From Paramecium sonneborni (lineage: Eukaryota > Ciliophora > Oligohymenophorea > Peniculida > Parameciidae), in the NCBI GenBank assembly GCA_905182985.1, contig CAJJDN010000178.1:62001-126000 (forward strand): DNA of 64,000 nucleotides, read 5' to 3'. The notes below the pieces were generated by a model. The model searched no databases. It was given only the letters and a program-made list of their open reading frames with translations, and had not been told where the DNA came from. The stretch's first letter is position 1, and each line of letters begins with the position of its first letter. This document shows, in pieces, positions 1-12,039 of this stretch. Both the position numbers and the translations under genes were made by a program.

Positions 1-905
1 ATATGTTTAATTTTAATGAACATAAGGATTTGGAACTTAATTATTATTTTGATTAGGTTATTAGATTTAAGGTTAAGGTTAATTGTTATTTAATTAAGGA
101 TATTCTTAATAACCATTATTGTAATTTACAGGAATACCCATTTAAGGACCGTTTTAGACATTCTATTATGGCATCTGTGAAAATTGTTAATTGTTTTATG
201 GAGGCTATTAATACTGTGTATTTATGGGGGATTGTTAATATTATTATTGTGGCATTCCATAATTAGGTCCACCAATTGGAGAAACCTAAGTTGGATTTTA
301 CGGAATGCCCCATGTAGTATTTCCATAAGATTATTAATTTAAATGAGGTTGCTATACATAGATAATACTTGGATCATTTGGATCAATATAGGCTTGACTC
401 TATGATCTTGCAAAGTTTTCCATCATTCGAGCATCAGGAACTCGTTATCCAGAACTTCTCTATCTTCTAATTTATGTTAACACACTAACTAGTATCTTTA
501 AAAACTTATCACATCCTAATGTCATTAGATATTCTAACCTCCTGCTTTGAACCATAATTTAAAATGTGTTTTTCCTGGTAATAGATTGTATAAAGGATCC
601 ACGTTCCCTTCCAAATAGTTACTTCCAAATATTGGCTACTGAAATTTCTCTGCACTTAAATAAGCCAAAGGAATATCAAAAGACTTAAATGAGTCTTTCT
701 AAAATTTGTCACTTACGAATACTATTCTACATGTTGTTACGTATACCTTATTTTAAACAAAAATTCTTACTTTTCCTCTAGCACTAAACTTACCAATATT
801 TTCAATTTTAAATTCTCCTTCCATTTCATTTCTATACAGTATAAAGAACTCTTGATCAACTCTTAATGGAACTCCAGTTTAAGTAATTGGTGGATTTAAA
901 GCCAT
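1..905 (-). CDS. WBP2-like GRAM-domain protein (3' end outside window)
   Basis: Starts at the ATG at 903-905 and runs off the window start in frame, giving 294 visible residues with one 23-nt intron at 516-538. The first ~140 residues match the WW-domain-binding protein 2 family: a GRAM-type domain beginning MALNPPITQTG, with the family-like stretches IPLAYLSAEKFQQP, FGSNYLEG and FKAGG, the last joined across the intron to CDKFLKI. Residues after ~170 form a Q/P/N-rich tail. Known WBP2 proteins bind membranes or WW-domain partners through PPxY motifs; I see no PPxY in the visible tail. Only TAA/TAG-as-Gln keeps the tail open. The plus strand also stays open over 3-698, but that is an antisense shadow. 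Family assignment is fairly sure; function is inferred. Confidence 0.82.
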
Positions 906-1058
906 ATTATTCAATTAATTAAAAAAAATAGAATACTAATAAAAATAATTTAAAAAAATAAAAATAGATTATAAAGATATGAGTTGCTATTAAGAAAGAT
1001 AAATATATTATAACATATGATTTTATTTATTATCTAATATATTTTATTATACTATGCA

Positions 1059-1726
1059 TCAACGATTTGTTTTTGCTACTTTTTCAAGTTCATCTCTCTT
1101 TTTAATAGTGTAAGACTTTTATCCATCTTCATTGGCTGCTGCAATAAGTTCATCAGCAAGAGCTTCAGCAATAGTCTTCATTTTTTTAAAAACTGATTCT
1201 CTTACACCCTTAGCAAGATTATGGACTGCCTAATTGAAAAGTATAATTATTATAATTACTTCATTGACTCTTCTAATAGGAGCAACATCAACAGCTTATT
1301 ATTTAGCAACACCACCAGTACCAACTTTTGTAAAATCTTCTCTAGCTCCACCTCTTTAAACAGCCAATGACAATACTGAAAGTGGATTCTTACCTGTTAA
1401 CAAATGTACTATTTCAAATGCATGTCTGATTATGGCAACAGCCTTTACCTTTTTGCCTGTATTACGTCCATGGAACATAAGTGCACCTGCCAATCTTTCA
1501 ACTATTGGACATTAAGCTTTTCTAAACTTCTTTCGTTGATATCTAATTTTTATCTCAATAAATACCTTCCAGCTGTATGGGGAACAAAAACTCTAGATTT
1601 TGAAGTTTAGACTGCAATGTAGTCTTTAAAACATTAATCTGTAACTTAAACTTCATCATAATCCCACTTCCCAAATAATTTAGGTTGATTTGCGAATTTT
1701 ACAGTCACTACTTATTCCTCTGCCAT
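1059..1726 (-). CDS. RPS5: 40S ribosomal protein S5 (uS7), copy in first contig
   Basis: Component of the small ribosomal subunit head that contacts mRNA at the exit site. The ATG is at 1724-1726 and the TGA at 1059-1061. Introns of 23 nt (1543-1565) and 30 nt (1230-1259) leave 204 codons, the usual length of eukaryotic RPS5. Diagnostic stretches in order are [33 protein letters not shown] (rejoined across intron 1), [21 protein letters not shown] (rejoined across intron 2) and, near the end, [15 protein letters not shown]. Several TAA/TAG codons must be Gln. The gene is repeated base for base at 2291-2958; see the repeat entry. Confidence 0.95.
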
Positions 1727-1826
1727 TTTAAAAATAAGGATTTATTTTTAATTTAAAAATTCCTTATTCTAAACTTATTACATGATATGATCAGATAATA
1801 TATATAAATATAATTAAATAATACTA

Positions 1827-2198
1827 TCAAGCAGGCAACTAAGCTAATTATTTAAGTCTATCCTGTAAATTTTTTACTGTTTTCTATAATTCATCAATTT
1901 CTAGATTTTATTTTTTATCAATATCATTATTTTCTCTAATAGAATCTTACATTGTAGAAGATGTTTTCTATTACTCATCTAATCTCACTTCAATATTTTT
2001 GATTTCATTATTAAGTTTAAGATTTTAATCTTCTAAATCTCCTTCTAATTTTGAATTTCTTTAATCAATTAATTTAAGTTCTCCTTATAATTGTTAAAAA
2101 TTAGCATTTATATCATCGACACGTTCTCCAAAAATGACAATTTTATCATTTAATTACTCAACATTTTAGGCTAACATTTATGAAAGATTTTAGATTTT
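1827..2198 (-). other. Truncated duplicate of the coiled-coil gene 3' end
   Basis: Same sequence as 3059-3430, the last ~123 codons and TGA of the long coiled-coil gene. It is cut at the contig edge next to the N at 2199 and has no start or upstream part. It is an assembly duplicate rather than a separate gene. Confidence 0.9.
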
Positions 2199-2290
2199 NA
2201 TTATAAAGATATGAGTTGCTATTAAGAAAGATAAATATATTATAACATATGATTTTATTTATTATCTAATATATTTTATTATACTATGCA

Positions 2291-2958
2291 TCAACGATTT
2301 GTTTTTGCTACTTTTTCAAGTTCATCTCTCTTTTTAATAGTGTAAGACTTTTATCCATCTTCATTGGCTGCTGCAATAAGTTCATCAGCAAGAGCTTCAG
2401 CAATAGTCTTCATTTTTTTAAAAACTGATTCTCTTACACCCTTAGCAAGATTATGGACTGCCTAATTGAAAAGTATAATTATTATAATTACTTCATTGAC
2501 TCTTCTAATAGGAGCAACATCAACAGCTTATTATTTAGCAACACCACCAGTACCAACTTTTGTAAAATCTTCTCTAGCTCCACCTCTTTAAACAGCCAAT
2601 GACAATACTGAAAGTGGATTCTTACCTGTTAACAAATGTACTATTTCAAATGCATGTCTGATTATGGCAACAGCCTTTACCTTTTTGCCTGTATTACGTC
2701 CATGGAACATAAGTGCACCTGCCAATCTTTCAACTATTGGACATTAAGCTTTTCTAAACTTCTTTCGTTGATATCTAATTTTTATCTCAATAAATACCTT
2801 CCAGCTGTATGGGGAACAAAAACTCTAGATTTTGAAGTTTAGACTGCAATGTAGTCTTTAAAACATTAATCTGTAACTTAAACTTCATCATAATCCCACT
2901 TCCCAAATAATTTAGGTTGATTTGCGAATTTTACAGTCACTACTTATTCCTCTGCCAT
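2291..2958 (-). CDS. RPS5: 40S ribosomal protein S5 (uS7), copy in second contig
   Basis: Identical, as far as I compared, to 1059-1726 at an offset of 1232 bp. It has the same two introns (2775-2797 and 2462-2491) and the same 204-residue product. This copy is contiguous with the complete upstream coiled-coil gene, while the first copy is contiguous with the WBP2-like gene. A collapsed assembly would therefore have a single RPS5 between WBP2-like and coiled-coil genes. Count as one gene unless mapping shows otherwise. Confidence 0.9.
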
Positions 2959-3058
2959 TTTAAAAATAAGGATTTATTTTTAATTTAAAAATTCCTTATT
3001 CTAAACTTATTACATGATATGATCAGATAATATATATAAATATAATTAAATAATACTA

Positions 3059-5802
3059 TCAAGCAGGCAACTAAGCTAATTATTTAAGTCTATCCTGTAA
3101 ATTTTTTACTGTTTTCTATAATTCATCAATTTCTAGATTTTATTTTTTATCAATATCATTATTTTCTCTAATAGAATCTTACATTGTAGAAGATGTTTTC
3201 TATTACTCATCTAATCTCACTTCAATATTTTTGATTTCATTATTAAGTTTAAGATTTTAATCTTCTAAATCTCCTTCTAATTTTGAATTTCTTTAATCAA
3301 TTAATTTAAGTTCTCCTTATAATTGTTAAAAATTAGCATTTATATCATCGACACGTTCTCCAAAAATGACAATTTTATCATTTAATTACTCAACATTTTA
3401 GGCTAACATTTATGAAAGATTTTAGATTTTTTTTTGCTCTGAATTTATTTATTCAATGTTCTTATCAATATCTTATTACTTAAATATAATGGTTTCATTT
3501 TCTTTTTTAAGAATTTCAACATCAGTTATATTTTCATCTAATATATTTTTATGTTATGTTTAGATATCACTCAAATCTTTAATGTTTGTATTAATTTACT
3601 GAATATCTTATTTTATATTATCTACAGATAAATTTATTTCCTTGATTTGATTCTGATGATCTTCTTTAATTAATTATTATTATTATCTATATAAATTAAA
3701 TGAAATACTTAAGCTCTTGAATACTATCAGCCATTAATTTTAATCCTTTCATCTGTGTCTATTAATAAACCTCATTTTAATCTAGAATTAGTTTAGTCTT
3801 TTCTACAACTACTTATTAGTTTTCTTCAATGACTTCTCTAAATATTCTAAATTTATTGGCAGAATCTTCATCCAATTTATTCACTTTATCTTCTAGAAAT
3901 TGAACAGTAGCATTAACAGCTTCTAAGATTTGATTTTTTTCAATAGATATTCTCTCCAATAAATGAGTTTATTAATCTTCAATAACAGTTTAAAAATCTT
4001 ATCTTATCATATCAATATTCTATTCAATAATTGTTTATCTAGAATTAAGATCTTATTTCAATCCTTCGAATGCTGTTATATGTTATTTAAAGGATTCGCC
4101 AAATTTGGAAAATATCACTTTAACTTTTTCATATTTCTAAGCAGATGTCTTAATAGCCTAAAATAAATCAAGATTGTATTAACCTTATTAATTTCATCAT
4201 CAATATATAAAGATAATCTCTCTGCTTTTTCTGCTTAATCTTTCTCTAATTATTTTACTTAAGTTTGTAATGCTCTATTAGCCATTTCTATTTGATCTTT
4301 TAAACTATTCAAATCTGAAACAATATCAGTAGCAATAGCAGATGTGAGATTTTTTAATTCTGTATCTGTTGATAATCTAGTTTATACTTCAATTCTTATC
4401 ATATCTGTTATTTTTTCAGTAATATTAGCTTAATGAGTTTTGAATAACTCATTTTCTTATTTGATATTCTCTTAAATCTTCAATAAATCTCCTCTTAATT
4501 AAACTTCATGTGAATATCTTTAAGCTTCTTCATTTTAAATATTTACTAGAATTTAATTCACTTATGTTTCAATAATAGTTTACAATGAACGAATGGCTTC
4601 ATCTTTTTTTTATGAATCAACCCGTTAAAATTATTCTAAAGATCTTAATTATGATATAACTTCCTCTCTCTCATATTACAATCTCTCCATATTGATTTAA
4701 TCCTTTAAACTCTAAGCTTATTTCATCTCTTCCATAGTTTTGACTCTCTATTCATGTTCCATCACAATTCTATTTATAACTTCGGTTACTCTAGTATCTA
4801 ATCTTTAAGTATAATCTTATTATATCAATTATAGCATTCCCTTAAATTCCTCTTAGATTCTCTAATTAGCCATATCTACTCTATTTATTTATTCATGATC
4901 TTTTAATTAATCTTTCTAAATCAATTAATATTTACTCATACCCCTAATGCTAACAAATTAGCCTCTAAAGCCATCACTCTTTTTTCTATTCTCTCATTTG
5001 TTTCATTAATAAAATTCATTCCAGAATCACCTCTCTATGCAACTTAAATTAATGCCTTCTCTCCATTATAAATCTTACTTTCCATTCCATTAATTCTTTA
5101 CTCAAAATGTTAATGAGAAGTTGATAATGATTCCTATAATTTCTCTTACAATTCTCCTAATCTTACCATCTCCATAAATAATGCTTTTGTTTTCTCTCTC
5201 TCCTTTTATAAATGAGAACTCTCTTCTGTTATCTTCTCTTACAACATTCCTCTCATCTATAATACCTCATTAGTATCTTTATTCTAAGTGTTCTTTAAAA
5301 AGTACAACAACTCTTTAAGATTTTACTCTTAAATTGCTACTTTCGAACCCAATTCACTCTTCTATCGATCTTATGCTATAATCTTTGTTTCCAGTGAATA
5401 CATCTTATTCTATAAGTCTTCAAACATTTAGTTTGGCTATTTATCATTATTTCATTTTTACATCTCCCATTTATCCTCTTGTCCTTACTTCTCTTTCTAA
5501 CTCAACTAACATTTTTGAATTTCTCTTAACTTCCTATGTAAGTTACTTTTCCAGCATTTACACTTAATCCTATAATTAAGCCAACCTATCCATTTAAAAT
5601 TGACTTTATTCCTAATTCTCTATAGGTACTGAAGTATTTGCAAAGTTTCTTCTTGATTCAGCTGTCCTTGTTGGTTCATTCTTTACTTCCTATGACCGTC
5701 TATAATCTGGTGCTTAAAATCTAGATTCTCCTGTTATTGGATTTATTGCTTAACGACCTGCCTTATATTTAGATAGGATTATCTTACTTAACTTAAACTC
5801 AT
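3059..5802 (-). CDS. Long coiled-coil protein, 872 aa, function unknown
   Basis: Starts at the ATG at 5800-5802 (MSLSQ, then an intron) and stops at the TGA 3059-3061. Five introns of 22-26 nt (5762-5787, 5437-5461, 4916-4941, 4158-4183, 3687-3708) leave exactly 873 codons. After a short Arg/Ser-rich head (about residues 1-60, containing QAINPITGES), the protein is almost continuous heptad-like helix rich in E, K, Q, L and I, ending NLQDRLKQLAQLPA. No catalytic motif, signal peptide or membrane segment is seen. Such proteins in ciliates are often cytoskeletal or basal-body components, but that is only a guess. A fragment of its 3' end is duplicated at 1827-2198. Confidence 0.8.
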
Positions 5803-6062
5803 TTACAATATTTTACTATATAAATAATTATTATTAAATATAATTTTTAGATAACCTATTATATCTCTTCGTTTTTTGAATCTTTTATTACTTCCTAACC
5901 ATTTTGGAGTATACTTACTACTAAATTAATCTAGTGTAAAGTATTATATTAGCAGAATTTGTAAATTAATTAGTTCATTCTTTCTATACTTTATTTAATA
6001 TATGTGATTATAGATATAATTTATAAAATATTAAATATTGATTGATATATAAATTCATACAT

Positions 6063-8054
6063 TCAAGCATCTTCATCATCTAAATCATGACCATATTATC
6101 CATCATCATCAGCAAATCCGCCATCTATATCTTCTTCAATTTAATCATCATCATTTTTCTATTATTTTGAATCAGGTTTTTTTTCTTACATTTTTTACAT
6201 GACTTATTTTTTATTTTTCCTCAAAAGCTCTTTAAAATTTTCTGGTAAATCTGTTTTACATCTTCCATATTCATAGTCTACTTCAATTTGTTCATTAGTT
6301 TCTAATATAATTAATACTCCCTTTCCATGAAAAGTATCATCTTTAAAATTTCCTTGATATTACACTTTTCCGTTACTATATGTATACTTTCCATCCAAAC
6401 AATCTAATATTTAATATCAAAATTACATCTTTATCCATTACGAAATAATCCCTTATATTCACTTCCATCCTCATAAATTAAAACACCATCTTTTGGTTTA
6501 TCATTTTCAAATTCTCCTTCAAAAATTAAATCACCAAAATACAATTTTCCACTAGTTCTTTTAAATTCATCAATGATTCCGTCAAACAAATGATTTTAAC
6601 CATATGTAAAAATTCCATCTCTTGGAGTATTTTTTACAAATTTTCCATCAAAATTTGATTTGTTTCTATAAATTTCTTTTCCTTCTATTTTTTCACCTAA
6701 TTTTATTTCTCCTTCATATTAAATAATTTATCTTTTCTTTGGTAAATTCTTCTAACTTGTTAACACATATATTATTTCACCCTAACCATTAGGAATATAT
6801 TTTTATTCATCAAATTCTCCTATATAAATATACTTATTTAATTCTACAATAATTTTTGCATGATTTTCAAATAAATTTAATAGAATATATGTAACAGCTT
6901 TTGATGTTTTCATTTCAATAGTTCCATCTTTACTTAAACTACCATTTTCAAATATTCCATAATGCCATTAATCTTCAAATTTTCCATATCCATATCCATG
7001 AGGTATTATCTTATCATCATCTAATTTACCAAATCCAACATATTATTGATCAACATCAATAGCTTATTAAAAGAATGGATATTCAACTTTTAATGGATTA
7101 TCAGGATAACAAATCAATAATTAAAATATAGATCTTTTTTGTTAATCCAAAGATAAAATTTAAGATAAAATAGGCAAAATAGTTTTGTAATCTCCTTCAA
7201 ATGGCTTTTCCACTTTAGCCAATGAATTTATTTATTTTTTTAATTAATCTTTGAATTTATCAAATTTTTATTAATCTTCTTTAGTCCTATCAGTTTTATG
7301 ATTTTCTCGAAGTACTTTTAGAACTGATTATAATATATTATCTTTTAGTTATCCATCTTCAAAAAAGAAATCGACTGAATTTATCTTAGTGATTGCACAT
7401 AAAATAACTAAACCTGCTTAGAAAGAATATGTATAAATTAAATTTGCGAGGGATTTATCCTTAAAAAAGTTATCAGTACTTGGTATGTATGGTCTATGAA
7501 ACTTAGAGCCTTTGTATGAAATTCCCATATTAGAAATAACATATTTATCTCCATCGACAAATATATTTTAAGGTGCTAGATCCAGAAATTCGTAAGTTGT
7601 GCGACCTATAAATAATTTATTATGATTATGACTTACCTGTAATAAGCAGATTTTTACAAAATGTTATCAGCAATTCTAAAGCCTATTATTAGTTTAATTA
7701 GTCTTCTTAATCTAATCTCTTTTTCAATTAATTTAATCTATATAAAACATATAGATCTGATTATTTATCATTTATTTCTTTCTCTCCAATCATCACTATT
7801 CTTGTATTGATTTCATTAACACATTCCAACATAGCTCTTTAAAGTTACAACACTTTTGTTCTAAATATCTCAGGTCCCAAATTTTCATAAATTTACAAAA
7901 TATATTTCTATCCATCCTTTGCATGTGACATTGTATAACATATTGATGAAATTCCCAAATAAAAATCTCTTCCTTTTCCAATTACACTTTCTTATGTGTA
8001 ATTTTTATTTATGTAACTGGCATCAACAACAATTGAATTGTATTATTATAACAT
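6063..8054 (-). CDS. Pseudokinase-like domain plus MORN repeats, 645 aa
   Basis: ATG at 8052-8054, TGA at 6063-6065; introns of 31 nt (7606-7636) and 23 nt (6404-6426) leave 646 codons. The N-terminal ~320 residues look like a divergent kinase fold: a glycine-containing stretch (VIGKGRDFYLG), then a catalytic-loop-like FLDLAPQNIFV at about 145-155 that keeps Asp and Asn, followed by VISNMGIS where DFG is expected. The metal-binding DFG Asp is therefore replaced. From ~335 to ~580 come MORN-type repeats (for example FDGKFVKNTPRDGIFTYG and FEGEFENDKPKDGVLIYEDG), which commonly bind lipid or scaffold membrane-cytoskeleton contacts. The C-terminus is acidic. Kinase ancestry is moderately supported; MORN is clear. 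Confidence 0.8.
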
Positions 8055-8199
8055 TAATTAAAAATAATATCAATATTTAACAAGATTAAAATTATGATCA
8101 CTTACAAATCTAAGATTAATTTTTTTTGTTCAAATTTATATTATGAGGACAAACATTATAAAGAATGATAAATTCAATTAATTTTGAACAAAAATTATA

Positions 8200-8550
8200 T
8201 CAAACTTTATTAAACAATTCAGGATGCTTAAGTTAATATGTTAATTTAATGACCCTTCACTTCTAAATATAATTTTATTAATTACTCTTACCACATTATG
8301 ATGTGGACATTCAAAATTACTTTAAATTTCGCTGGCTAAACTTTTCAATCTTTTTTTTCTCTTTCCTCAAAATGAATATTGTATTTCTACTTCCAATTAT
8401 TGAAATTTTTATATCATTTCTGTTTTTTCTTTCAGTAATTCCTTAATCTACAGAAAATCTTAATATTCACTAATACCTTTTTCTTAAATTAATATTACAA
8501 AGATTTTACTTAATATTTTCACCTTAATAATCACCCAATCAATATAAAAA
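8200..8550 (-). pseudogene. Decayed C2H2 zinc-finger-like coding relic
   Basis: In the minus direction, coding-like text continues in shifted frames: KELLKEKTEMIQKFQQLEVE, then an in-frame TGA, then GKRKKRLKSLASEIQSNFEC, a finger-like CPHHNV, and SEGSLNQHINL, one frame away from KHPELFNKV and a TGA at 8200-8202. The His spacing resembles a C2H2 finger, but a second Cys appears to be His. At least one in-frame TGA and two frameshifts argue for a dead gene. No intron choice restored the frame. Confidence 0.45.
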
Positions 8551-8640
8551 TAAATTATATATTTAATATTTATTATAAAATATTAGATATATATAAAAAA
8601 TAAATTATCATTAATGTTATTTAATATTTATATATCATTT

Positions 8641-8880
8641 TCAACTTGCTATTAAGCAACTTGGGCAAATTTTATGTTCTTCCTTTAAAGAGGATTAATG
8701 AAGATAGAAAAAGTTACAAATCTTACTCTTATTGCATTTTCTGTATTATTAATAAACTTTTAAACTCTCTTCTATTGATTAAAGCTAATTTAAAATAAAT
8801 CTGTATTTTTATGCTTCAGCGTTATACTTATCACCCAATAAATATAAAATTTAGAATTAAACTTTTTAATTGCATAAACA
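8641..8880 (-). pseudogene. Possible coding relic with Cys-rich end
   Basis: One minus-strand frame reads LGDKYNAEAQKYRF, SIEESLKVYQQYRK, CNKSKICNFFYLHQ and EEHKICPSCLIAS before a TGA at 8641-8643. The four clustered cysteines and the Glu/Gln-rich lead look protein-like, but there is no good start codon and the stretch is short. It could be a fragment of a neighbouring decayed zinc-finger gene. I do not recognise a family. Confidence 0.25.
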
Positions 8881-8955
8881 TTGTAGGTTTGGCTTTTTTT
8901 ATATTAATTAATTCTCAACAAGAATATTTAAACATTTAACGTGGTAAAAATGTTA

Positions 8956-9960
8956 ACATGGCAATTAAACCTATTCATCATCATTGATTAATTATTAACA
9001 AAAATAACATTATGTAATTTAAAGTGATTGAAGAGAGACGAAGTTTTCCACATTCTATGATGATTCTAAAGACATAGCCGAAGATTTATTTATTTGTTCA
9101 TCATTTAAGCACTTTAAGGAATTGTTGTTGTTTAATCCTGGTGATTCGTAAATCTATTACTTCTAAAACCCATATTATCCAATGCTAGGCTATTTTTTAA
9201 TTTCTGATATAGATTTCTATTCAAAGTTTGAAACATAAAATGCTATGAGATTATTTTTATTATGATATTCTTTGAACAAACTATTTCGATCGATATTTTC
9301 ACCATCAAATTACAATTTTACTTGAATTTATTCTTTAGACAGCTTTGCATATTTGCTCATATAATCATAAATATTTTCATTTTCATTGACCGACTCTAAA
9401 TGGGATTTTTATCCCATGATTATTAGAATTTACATGATGATCAATATATTAATAATTAAATATTAAACACTTTCACTATATTTTAAATGGCACCTAAAAA
9501 CTTAAAAAAAAATATTCAGTGCTTGAAAAAAACGATTAAGCAATTGAAAAGAAATTTAATTATATTAAACAAAATTACTAATAGAAATTTAGTTGAAATA
9601 TTGAATCAAAAATGAATTGTTGATAAAGAATCTTCAGCATCAAGGAATATAATTAATAATATAACTCTCATTGAGGTCTTAGACAATAAGAGAAGCTTTC
9701 TAATAGAGAATAAAACTGTAGTATTAAATTAATGAATTATATCACTTGATTGATTAGGAAATCTATTAATTAGAGTCTAAACTAAAAATGCTTATTTATA
9801 ACCATAATTTGTAAACATAATAATTTTAATAAAGATGGATAGGAAGAAAATGTAAAGGTTTAAGCTAATGATGCAAAAGAGGAATGTTAATTAGAAATTG
9901 TTTACAATAGTAATTGTAGAAAGGCTATGATAATATAAGAAAAATAAAAATGAAGTAAAT
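8956..9960 (+). pseudogene. Degenerate coding-like tract, plus strand
   Basis: Two coding-like pieces are interrupted by in-frame TGAs. The first, around 9035-9250, reads IAEDLFICSSFKHFKELLLF and NPYYPMLGYFLISD, then meets TGA codons near 9260 and 9330. The second starts at the ATG at 9488 (MAPKNLKKNIQCLKK) and hits TGA after ~40 codons, with further lysine/asparagine-rich text beyond. No intron combination I tried joins them. Probably a decayed gene or genes; no family recognised. Confidence 0.3.
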
Positions 9961-10232
9961 TTTTAAGTCTCTTAATAATCTCATAATGAGAAGAACACAT
10001 GTGATAAATAAGTTATTAGATATTATGTATAATTTTGCATTTAAATCACTTATTGTTTCAAATAATATAAAATGAATATATTTTTTTTATTTAATTTATA
10101 ATTAAAACAGAAAAATAATTAATATAAATTTAAATGAGAATGATTGAAAATTTGTATTAAAAGTAGTAATAGAAATAATATATCATTTAAATTTGTTACA
10201 TAAAGACAATTAAAATAATTAAAATAAATATT

Positions 10233-11057
10233 ATGAAAATTACATAAGAAATTGTTGGCGATGGCTTGACAAGCTAAATAAAAATTGTTTAGATTGAAAA
10301 TCAAAAATATGCTATAAAAATTTTTCGAAATTCTTATTCCTCAGAACTAATAAGAAAAGAAATTAATATACTCTAATAAATTAATCATCCTAACATTATA
10401 AAAATGATAGAGGGTAATATTGAAAACAAATACATTATAACAGAGCTTTTGAATGAGATGGATTTATTTGACATTTTAACAAAGAAATAGAATGGATTTT
10501 AAATAAATTCTATTAAATATTTTAGCAAATAAATGGCATTAGTTATAAAATATTTACATGAAAAAGGATTTGCACATAGAGATCTTAAATTAGAAAATAT
10601 ACTATTGGATGAAAACTAAAATCTAAGATTGTGTGATTTTGGAATGGCTGAAAAGATGGATAAAAATTTAGTTTAAAAATATTTAGGAACATTAGGTTAT
10701 TTAGCACCTGAATTTTGTACATAAGGATTTATAAGTGCTGAAGAATTAGCAAAGGCAGATGTATATTCATTAGGGATATGTATATTTATTTTGGCATTTT
10801 TTCATCCTCCTTATAATTATAACACTTAAATGTGTTTAAATAGAAATTTAATTTAAAAAAGATAATGGCAATAATATTGGGAAAGAACAGATAAATAGAA
10901 AAAATTTAATTAAGAGTTTTATAGTTTTTTAGAAGGAATGTTGGAATAGGATCCTGAGAGAAGATTTACTATTTAAGAAGTGCTTGAACATTCTTTTTTG
11001 TAAGGAGAATGGAAAGATGATTTTAAAAAAGAAATAAGAGAGAGGTTGAGATAGTGA
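10233..11057 (+). CDS. Small serine/threonine protein kinase, 274 aa
   Basis: Intronless ORF from ATG 10233 to TGA 11055-11057, essentially a bare kinase domain. Visible landmarks are the VAIK-type lysine in YAIKIF (K29), the catalytic loop HRDLKLENILL (H115, D117), the DFG motif in LCDFGMAE (D135), LGYLAPE as the APE motif, and ADVYSLGICIF as the DxxS/G helix. The glycine-rich loop is weak (VGDGLTSQI). All catalytic residues are present, so activity is expected. There is no regulatory extension. It lies 70 bp upstream of a second kinase of the same size on the same strand. The DLKLENILL loop points to the CAMK/SNF1-like side of the kinome, but a subfamily cannot be fixed. Confidence 0.9.
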
Positions 11058-11127
11058 AACAAGTATTGAAATACTATTTATGTAAATATAGTTTTGAAAA
11101 TATTTATTTTAATCAATTAATTTATTA

Positions 11128-11934
11128 ATGTAAATACAAAATAAAATTGGAGAAGGGTTATTCGGTCAAATTCATAAATGCTTAACAGATGAAGGGAATA
11201 TATATGCAATTAAAATTTATAAGGAAGAGTGCCCCAAAAAATTAAGAGAGAAAGAAATAAAGATTTTGTAATCGATTAATCATACAAACATTCAGAAAAT
11301 TGTGAAATCAGATTGTGAATACAAATGGTTCATTACAGAACTCATGAATTATGATCTCTATTCTATGATCACTAAACGTGGCAGTTTCTAATAGAATACC
11401 ATAAAATAAATTCTATTATAACTAAGTAATGGACTGTCTTATTTACATTAACTTGGTTATGTTCATAGAGACATCAAATTAGAAAATGTAATGGTGAGTA
11501 AAGAACCTATAGTTAAATTTATAGATTTTGGTCTATCTGTTTACATTGACTCTAATAAGCTATATCCAAGACATTGTGGCACTTCCACTTATATGGCACC
11601 TGAGTTAAATTTAGAAGACAAACTAATTATGGGAGAAATTCTGAAGAAATCTGATGTTTTTGCACTTGGTGTTTTAATATTCATTCTTTATTATGGATGT
11701 CCTCCATTTACAATTGCAAAATCTACTGAATGCAAATTTTGGCAAACTATTGAATAAAAAAAATGGCAAACCTTTTGGAATTATTTTGATAAAAAAATTA
11801 TTAGATCAGATGATCATTTTAAGAATTTGATCTAAAATATGTTAGAACCTGATCATAAATCTAGATTTACTATCCAATAAGTCAAGTAACATCAATTCTT
11901 AAATGAAGAAGGAAATTTAAATGAACTATAATGA
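11128..11934 (+). CDS. Small serine/threonine protein kinase, 268 aa
   Basis: Intronless ORF, ATG 11128 to TGA 11932-11934. Landmarks are the glycine loop IGEGLFGQI, the lysine in YAIKIY (K29), VHRDIKLENVMV (H113, D115), FIDFGLS (D133), TYMAPEL and SDVFALGVLIF. Like its upstream neighbour at 10233 it is only a kinase domain with no flanking domain. The two share architecture, an intronless structure and the HRD-x-KLEN loop, which suggests a diverged tandem duplicate. Expected to be catalytically competent; substrate unknown. Confidence 0.9.
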
Positions 11935-12039
11935 ATATTTAACTTATTATTCCAATTTCTTTAATTTATATTATAATATCGATTATATCAATTTTCTTAA
12001 AGAAGATAATCATATATGCTTATTAACTCTTTATTTAAA

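Larger units (their letters stand above)
968..3430. repeat. Direct duplication around a single N (assembly overlap 1)
   Basis: Bases 968-2198 recur at 2200-3430 (1231 bp, offset 1232), with only the N at 2199 between them. The copies look identical wherever I compared them, introns and intergenic DNA included. The unit starts and stops at arbitrary points and cuts the coiled-coil gene. This is the pattern of two overlapping contig ends joined without merging, not of a gene duplication. Confidence 0.93.

Noticed and set aside
69..92. Short AAGGTTAAGGTTAA run resembling telomere repeat
   Set aside because: Only two units, inside the WBP2-like coding tail, and not the Paramecium telomere unit.
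3..698. Long plus-strand frame open under the ciliate code (MFNFNEHKDLEL...)
   Set aside because: It is antisense to the WBP2-like gene, whose minus-strand reading has clear family homology and a proper intron.
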